From: a virus
Direction: 5' to 3' (one strand)
Virus record (IMG/VR): IMGVR_UViG_3300043470_000479
Location: 1 to 32,109 of that record
Length of the DNA stretch: 32,109 nucleotides
The position numbers were made by a program, and so were the translations under genes. Shown piece after piece: positions 27,142 to 32,109 of this stretch (positions within the stretch are counted from its first letter, which is position 1; the number at the start of each line of letters is the position of its first letter). Under the pieces are notes generated by a model. It was not told the DNA's origin and ran no database searches. It was given only the letters and a program-made list of their open reading frames with translations.

Positions 27142-28416
27142 TTACGTCTGGTTGAAAAGCAGGATGCCTGCCATTTCAGGGTTCGTCATGACCACACCAT
27201 ACAGTGTGTCCAGCGTGTAAAGCGTCTGGAAGGTCAGTGGATCGAACTTCTTGGTCATGACCAATTCGATGCCCTGATCCGTCGATGCACGAAGAACGTC
27301 AACGCCTGCGCCATCTGGAACAGCATAGCGACCTGGGAGGAGTTCAATCGAATCCTTGCGCCAGAATGGGTTGATGTTCGAAGCTGCAACGTTCAAGAAG
27401 TTGAGCGGAGCAGCCGAAGCAGCTGCAACCAGTTCAACGTTCTTGTACTGCAATTCAGCATCAGTTGCTGGAGCAGTTGCCGCAATGATCGGTGGCGAGA
27501 TGACCATCGAAGTGCCGTTAACGACTTCAATGACGCGGAACGTCTTGAGTTCGCCAGTCGAACGCTTCGTGATGTGGTGAACAGCTTCAATGCCATCGAT
27601 TGTGAACGCATCGCCAGCAACAACGCCAGTTGTCGAGGAGACAGTGACGGTCTGATAGCGGTTGTCTACGTTCAGGATGCCCGAAACGCTGTTCGTTGTC
27701 GCCTGTGGAACATACTGAGCCTGAGCGCCAGTAGTGTTGATGGTGACAGTTGCAGAGTTAGCAGCACAACGGTTTGCATAGTCAAGCTTGTAGGTCTGGA
27801 AGCTTGCGACTTCACCGACGAACGAACGCTCGTATGCGTTAGCCGACTTCGTGCCAGTGAACGAGCGAGTTGCAATCGCCAAGTTGCCAGCCATGCCGTT
27901 GTAATCGCGGCTCGACAAAGCGAGGTAACGATCACCAGCCATAACACCCTGTTCGTTCATGATGCTGTCGCAAAGTGCAACATCGTCATAATCGCCAGCA
28001 GCGGTAGCTACGTCAACAACAAGCGTACCCTGAGCAGCAGCCAAATCCATAACGGAAAGGTTGATGTCCGAAGCAAGCTTCTGCTTTGCGGAATCGCCCA
28101 AACGACCTTCTTGCAACGCATCACGCAGTTCCAGTGCGTTCATCTGCCAAGCAGAGCACTTGTTGAAACCGAGAGTCGATGGAACCGAAAGCTGAGTCAT
28201 CGTCGAAACGTCGCCAGCAATCGATGTGCCTACAACGCGGTCAAACGACTGAGCGATGAAGGGTTGTGGACGCCAGATGGTGTCGCGTGCGCGCTCCATC
28301 GTTACGCCATTGGTGTTGTATACGTTGATGTTCTTTGACAGGATCAAAGCATCGTTGAAGCCTTCAAGGATGTCCTCAAAAGCAACAATTTCTTCTTTCG
28401 AAAAAGCGTTAGCCAT
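27142..28416 (-). CDS. major capsid protein, P22 coat family
   Basis: A 424-residue HK97-fold coat protein. Family features: MANAFSKEEIVAFEDILEGF start, ARDTIWRPQPF at about 44-54 (P22 has NTIWMPVEQ), GDVSTMTQLSVPSTL, LASDINLSVMDLAAAQG matching the P22 RKLANNVELK segment, and a C-terminal TLYTLDTLYGVVMTNPEMAG. P22 coat is 430 residues, so the length agrees. It needs the scaffolding protein encoded just upstream. GGGAAT precedes the ATG. Confidence 0.92.
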   Translation of the reverse strand: MANAFSKEEIVAFEDILEGFNDALILSKNINVYNTNGVTMERARDTIWRPQPFIAQSFDRVVGTSIAGDVSTMTQLSVPSTLGFNKCSAWQMNALELRDALQEGRLGDSAKQKLASDINLSVMDLAAAQGTLVVDVATAAGDYDDVALCDSIMNEQGVMAGDRYLALSSRDYNGMAGNLAIATRSFTGTKSANAYERSFVGEVASFQTYKLDYANRCAANSATVTINTTGAQAQYVPQATTNSVSGILNVDNRYQTVTVSSTTGVVAGDAFTIDGIEAVHHITKRSTGELKTFRVIEVVNGTSMVISPPIIAATAPATDAELQYKNVELVAAASAAPLNFLNVAASNINPFWRKDSIELLPGRYAVPDGAGVDVLRASTDQGIELVMTKKFDPLTFQTLYTLDTLYGVVMTNPEMAGILLFNQT

Positions 28417-28440
28417 ATTTAATTCCCTATTCTTTCTAAA

Positions 28441-29295
28441 TTAGGTTTTCTTGTTACGACGCTTGTATTCCATGACCTTTGATAAGTCTCCGGTCTTCAA
28501 GGCTTCAGCGCGTAACCGCTCAAGTTGTGAATCAATGGAGCCAGACACACGACCACCGCTGGTGATTGTACGTTCTGGCGTGGTTGATGCCCTACGGTTC
28601 GTTACTTTCAACTGAGTCTCCAGTTTAGCTACCGCAAAGGCAAACTTCACGGGGTCGGTGATTGCTGCAAGTTCCTTAGCTCGCTTGGTGCTTTTGCCAA
28701 TTGCGTAGATAAGCAAAGCGGGGTTGTCAGAGCCTTGTAGAACGATCCCTTGTTGCGTTACGTCAAACGTATCTAAAGCCGTAGCTTCAGCTTCGTCATA
28801 GTCCCGCACCTTCAGCGATGCTTTCGCCTTCGCATAGGAATCAAGCTTGTCCTGCCATGCTTTCGACTCAGCATCTCGCTGGGCTGCTACATTGGCTTCG
28901 GCTGCATCGTATTCGCGTTTATGCTCATACCAAGCAGCAAGCTTTTGTTCGTACTCGTCGGAATCGTAATCGCAACTTTCAAGCGTTGGCTTTGCCACTA
29001 GTGCAACTGGTTTGGTCTCAGTTGCTGTCGTATTTAGCTTTGCTTCTAGTTCGCGTATCTTCCGCTCTTTTTCCCGATTTGATTTACGCAATTCACGCAC
29101 CCAAGCAGGCGCACGAACTTCTTCATCTTGAGGTGGCGATTCCTCTCCGATAGATATTACGACTTCATCTTCGTCATCTTCTTCATCTTGAGTATCGTCG
29201 ATGGCATTGGTCTCATCATCCGATTGCTCATTAAAATCCGTGTCGATGTCTATTGTGTCGATGTTGTCGTTATCATCCAATTCTGCCGTTTTCAT
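28441..29295 (-). CDS. scaffolding protein (gp8-like)
   Basis: A 284-residue protein between portal and coat genes. The first 60 residues are extremely acidic (runs of D and E). A coiled-coil centre (about 65-85 RKSNREKERKIRELEAKL and 120-160) follows, and a basic C-terminal helix ends it (LERLRAEALKTGDLSKVM, then EYKRRNKKT). An acidic front with a basic coat-binding helix at the end is the P22 gp8 plan (303 aa). It guides procapsid assembly and is then released. Confidence 0.83.
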   Translation of the reverse strand: MKTAELDDNDNIDTIDIDTDFNEQSDDETNAIDDTQDEEDDEDEVVISIGEESPPQDEEVRAPAWVRELRKSNREKERKIRELEAKLNTTATETKPVALVAKPTLESCDYDSDEYEQKLAAWYEHKREYDAAEANVAAQRDAESKAWQDKLDSYAKAKASLKVRDYDEAEATALDTFDVTQQGIVLQGSDNPALLIYAIGKSTKRAKELAAITDPVKFAFAVAKLETQLKVTNRRASTTPERTITSGGRVSGSIDSQLERLRAEALKTGDLSKVMEYKRRNKKT

Positions 29296-29312
29296 GTTTT
29301 AACCCCATTAAC

Positions 29313-31385
29313 TCACCCTAATTGCGTGGAGGGTGGAACCACATTCATACTGGGTCGCAATGCTTCCCCAATCTTTTCAGCAGTCTCAATTGCCGACTTG
29401 CGCTGGTCAATGTCGATGTTTGAGATAGTCTCTGCTGTCTTGGCTTTCGTTTCTTCAGAACGTGCCAAGGTGTATTCAGTGTTAGCCTGTGCTTGGATAG
29501 CTTGAGCCTGTGACTTAGCGGCTTCAGCAAGCAAGTAAGTGGTCTGTGCGTCTTGCTGCACGTTCGCTTGCGCTTCCATCATCTGCTGCTGTTCTTCTTC
29601 CGTTGGCTGCACAACGCCCATCTGGACTAGTTGCTTGCGGAAGTATTCCTTGATGTCCCCAATGCCTTCGCCTTCCATGTTCATGATGGCCATAGCTTGC
29701 AGGACTTGCTGGGTTGTCGGGTCAGTGGTGACTTGCATCATGCCTGTAAGCGCACGCACAGTAGCGTCACGGCGGCTGGATGAAGATGGGCCAACGTCAA
29801 CAGCGACATCAAACAAGGCATCGCCCAGGTTGTTCTCGTAAATCAGTTCGCCTGTTTCTTCGTCGATCTGTGGCTTCATCAGTTCGATTGAACCAACTTC
29901 TTCCATAGCGCCGACAGTCTTCATCTTGCGCTTTTCTTCGACGTAAATGTCTTTGGCCATCGATAGCCATATCTCACCGCAGCGACGCACAGACTTGGCC
30001 ATATTGCTCATGTAGATGAACGTCTGCATATCCAAGCGGGTCTGGATTAGCTCAACAGCCTTGCCGCTGATGCCGCTGACCATCTTGTCGGCTTGCTGGT
30101 TGTTACCCAGTATCTCAGCCATGTCTTGCTCAGTGATCTGAAGCAGTGCTGCCATCGCTGGTGGAATCGCTGCTGACTTGGTGTAAGCAACTGGGCCAGC
30201 AGCTTGAGTCTCGCCGTTTGGCCCTGTGATTGGGTTGACCAACAGATATGGATAGTTGCGGAGGTTGTCCTCTGCCCACATTATCTGATGGCCTGAGACT
30301 TGTTCAGGTAGCAAGATTGGCTTTTCAATGGACGAAAGCGCACTGATTTCACCCAGCTTCGATAGCTGCATATTCTTCAGGCGCTGCGGGTCTTTGGCTA
30401 GGCGCACATGGCCCATGCAACGCTCGACGTTATCAACGAACCAACGCTTGCCGTAAACAGGAACGATAGGAATGTTCTTGCCAGCGATGTAGCCCTGATC
30501 GTCAAGGATGCCGCCGCCGCTCATGATATACTTGTGAACGCGCTTACGCTTCACGCGCTTCTGGCGCACTTCAACAGTTCCAACAGCAGCCAGTGTTTCT
30601 TCCAGCGTTTCGTCTGCATCAAAGTCTGCTTGCGTGTAGCGTTCTTCTTCACCTTGGATGGTTAGAAAGATGCGGACAGTCTCGCGGGTTTCTTCAACGC
30701 GGTAGTATTCAGCGACAAACACAACGTCAGGCGTATCCCAGTCGAACTCATACTGGTGAACTTCTTTAGGCCATGTCGTTGGGTCATCATTCCATTCAGC
30801 TTTGTAAGCGTCATAGGTCATGGAATACAGAACGAAGCAATACTTTGCGTCGGCTTTGTCCTGGCGCTTTGCATCCAGATCGAAGAACACAGAGCTATCA
30901 GCGTCATAGATTGGTTCTATGCGGATGCGCTGGCGTTCATCTTCGTCGTTCTCATCATCTTCGTATGCAGTGCGTAAACGCCAAGCGCCATAGCCACCGC
31001 CTACAGCTTCTTCAAAAGCGTTGTCGTATGCTTCTTCTGCGCCGCTGTCCCGTTCATCTGCACGATAGAGACCATTGCAGACTTCGGTCAGCTTGTCGTT
31101 TGCTTCGCCATCTTTGCTTACAAAGTCTACAGCGATGCGGTTGTTGCGGTATTCGTTGATGATACGAATGACGCTAAGGTGAATCTTGTTTACCTCGAAG
31201 CGTGGTTTGTTTTCGTATTGCTCACCTAATGGGCCTTCCCACTGTGCGCCAGCGATTGAATAGAAGCGTCTGTCCTGAAGGCACTGCAGGCGCTCATCAC
31301 GGACTGAGGATTGAACACGATCGAACTCTGTCAACGCCTGTTGATGGATGTTCTGGAACCTTTGTTCTTTATTCAGTCGAGCCAT
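29313..31385 (-). CDS. portal protein, P22 family
   Basis: A 690-residue protein, near the length of P22 gp1 (725 aa). Recognised: VQSSVRDERLQCLQDRRFY, AQWEGPLGEQYENKPRFEVN, IINEYRNNRIAVDF, YDNAFEEAVGGGYGAWRLRT, and a long C-terminal Gln/Ala-rich helical barrel (about 600-680, QQQMMEAQANVQQDAQTTYL). The dodecamer forms the DNA channel and binds terminase and gp4. The ATG is adjacent to the terminase stop (TAA then ATG), so the two are coupled. Confidence 0.9.
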   Translation of the reverse strand: MARLNKEQRFQNIHQQALTEFDRVQSSVRDERLQCLQDRRFYSIAGAQWEGPLGEQYENKPRFEVNKIHLSVIRIINEYRNNRIAVDFVSKDGEANDKLTEVCNGLYRADERDSGAEEAYDNAFEEAVGGGYGAWRLRTAYEDDENDEDERQRIRIEPIYDADSSVFFDLDAKRQDKADAKYCFVLYSMTYDAYKAEWNDDPTTWPKEVHQYEFDWDTPDVVFVAEYYRVEETRETVRIFLTIQGEEERYTQADFDADETLEETLAAVGTVEVRQKRVKRKRVHKYIMSGGGILDDQGYIAGKNIPIVPVYGKRWFVDNVERCMGHVRLAKDPQRLKNMQLSKLGEISALSSIEKPILLPEQVSGHQIMWAEDNLRNYPYLLVNPITGPNGETQAAGPVAYTKSAAIPPAMAALLQITEQDMAEILGNNQQADKMVSGISGKAVELIQTRLDMQTFIYMSNMAKSVRRCGEIWLSMAKDIYVEEKRKMKTVGAMEEVGSIELMKPQIDEETGELIYENNLGDALFDVAVDVGPSSSSRRDATVRALTGMMQVTTDPTTQQVLQAMAIMNMEGEGIGDIKEYFRKQLVQMGVVQPTEEEQQQMMEAQANVQQDAQTTYLLAEAAKSQAQAIQAQANTEYTLARSEETKAKTAETISNIDIDQRKSAIETAEKIGEALRPSMNVVPPSTQLG

Positions 31386-32109
31386 TTACCATTTACTCAC
31401 AGTTGCCAAAGGTTGAACATCGAAAGCCTTTGGTGGGACTGCTCGACGTATGGCCTCGCACGCATAACGTAGCGCGTCTATAAGGTGATTATCACGATCA
31501 GCAAGGATTGGCAAGATAGTGCCTGTCAAGGGGTCAGTTTTGTAACTGTAGCACGTTAATTCGTCAATCGTGTGCTGGCAGCGCGGATGGACAACGATGT
31601 CGTATGACTTCAACCATTCAACGCCTTCCTCTACAGACTTAGGCCCTTTTACTGCAGCCATAATCTTTGGAAAGCCATGTTTTCTCATGTGGCTGATTGT
31701 TTCAGGTCTGGCGCTATCAGCAACGATGGGCCACTTCTCCGACTCCGGCACGGTGAAGAACAGGTCAGGCGTGTCCATGATCTCACAGCCTACACGATAC
31801 GCTTCGTGATCGACATAGATTGTGCGGCCAACAACATGGCAGCGGATTAGAACAGTCGGGTCAGATGCAAATCCCCAGTCAGCGCCAAAGCGATGTGTTG
31901 TGTCCTCTGGCGTTTCAAAGTCCTCTATCTTCCAGTTGCGGAATACACGCGCTTCGCTGTTCGATGCGTAGCTTCCCAACCAAACGTGCTTGTATTTGTC
32001 AGGGTCACGCTCTCGATCGTATTCCATCTCCGCTTTAAGCACATCAGGGAACCAAGGATTGTCTCGATAGTTTACCTGTGCAACCACAGCATCAGGTGGT
32101 GGCGTTTCA
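31386..32109 (-). CDS. terL: terminase large subunit, C-terminal nuclease part (partial)
   Basis: Only the last 240 or so residues are present; the ATPase domain lies beyond the right edge. The reading frame stays open to 32109 (ETPPPDAVVAQVNYRDNPWF), so an in-window GTG at 32087 is not the true start. The RNase H-like nuclease is seen: first Asp in FGADWGFASDP, second in IVADSARPETI, third in LADRDNHLIDALRYA. It cuts concatemers and drives packaging by the headful or site-specific route; the window does not tell which. Confidence 0.9.
   Translation of the reverse strand, partial: ETPPPDAVVAQVNYRDNPWFPDVLKAEMEYDRERDPDKYKHVWLGSYASNSEARVFRNWKIEDFETPEDTTHRFGADWGFASDPTVLIRCHVVGRTIYVDHEAYRVGCEIMDTPDLFFTVPESEKWPIVADSARPETISHMRKHGFPKIMAAVKGPKSVEEGVEWLKSYDIVVHPRCQHTIDELTCYSYKTDPLTGTILPILADRDNHLIDALRYACEAIRRAVPPKAFDVQPLATVSKW

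Noticed and set aside
27049-28338. 429-codon open frame on the plus strand
   Set aside because: It lies antisense to the clear P22-type coat gene, has no ribosome site, is Cys/Arg-rich without recognisable domains, and extends across the G7AT hairpin; a codon-bias shadow.
1-32109. tRNA genes, CRISPR arrays, insertion sequences, integrase and attachment sites
   Set aside because: No cloverleaf-like segment, regular spaced repeats, transposase or recombinase motif was found by reading; a covariance-model search for tRNA would be decisive and could not be run.

Overview
This window is about 32 kb of a tailed-phage genome (Caudoviricetes) with a P22-like virion plan; no cellular genes are seen. 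The leftward late genes follow the P22 order: large terminase, portal, scaffold, P22-type coat protein, gp4-like tail accessory protein, gp10-like stabilization protein, a needle/fibre protein, three or four ejection proteins, and a tailspike with a P22-type head-binding domain. A phage GapR (DUF2312) homologue and a DnaA domain IV-like protein point to an alphaproteobacterial host. The host is an inference and the genus cannot be read from the sequence. No integrase, excisionase, tRNA, CRISPR array or attachment site is seen, but the genome is cut at both ends, so lifestyle is undecided.

Layout. (1) Positions 1-3940, leftward early genes: a Cro-like regulator and DUF1064 nuclease (3392-3939), an O-like replication initiator and its partner (1919-3140), then small accessory genes including MazG and a DnaA-domain-IV protein that runs off the left edge. 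(2) 4031-7563, rightward recombination/replication operon: ERF annealing protein, coiled-coil protein, HTH protein, DUF968-like HNH protein, NinB, an HNH homing endonuclease inserted in the 3' end of ninB, GapR and SSB, closed by a good terminator. (3) 7625-8977, a second rightward operon of six small genes of unknown function, chained by 4-bp start/stop overlaps. (4) 32109-8984, leftward late operon: packaging and head, connector and ejection genes, three tail/adhesin genes, and a lysis region of small membrane proteins, a lipoprotein and a GH19 endolysin. Late and early transcription converge at about 8980.

How it works together. The rightward operon supplies ssDNA annealing (ERF), ssDNA coating (SSB), junction/ssDNA handling (NinB, HNH) and DNA topology sensing (GapR). 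The leftward early genes start replication. A recurring promoter form (TTTACA, 17 bp, TATAAG, preceded by an A-tract) sits before several operons and suggests coordinated early transcription.

Ten genes too short for a routine gene call are reported here from direct reading of the sequence: 1524-1664, 3137-3187 (doubtful), 7989-8084, 8081-8212, 10745-10924, 24720-24854, 25459-25578, 26733-26909, 26906-27079 and the edge-truncated 1-248. The strongest novelties are the homing-endonuclease insertion in ninB with matching end repeats, the shared promoter architecture, a hexamer repeat plus perfect palindrome inside the initiator gene (possible origin), and a tandem pair of holin-like paralogues, one with an EF-hand tail.
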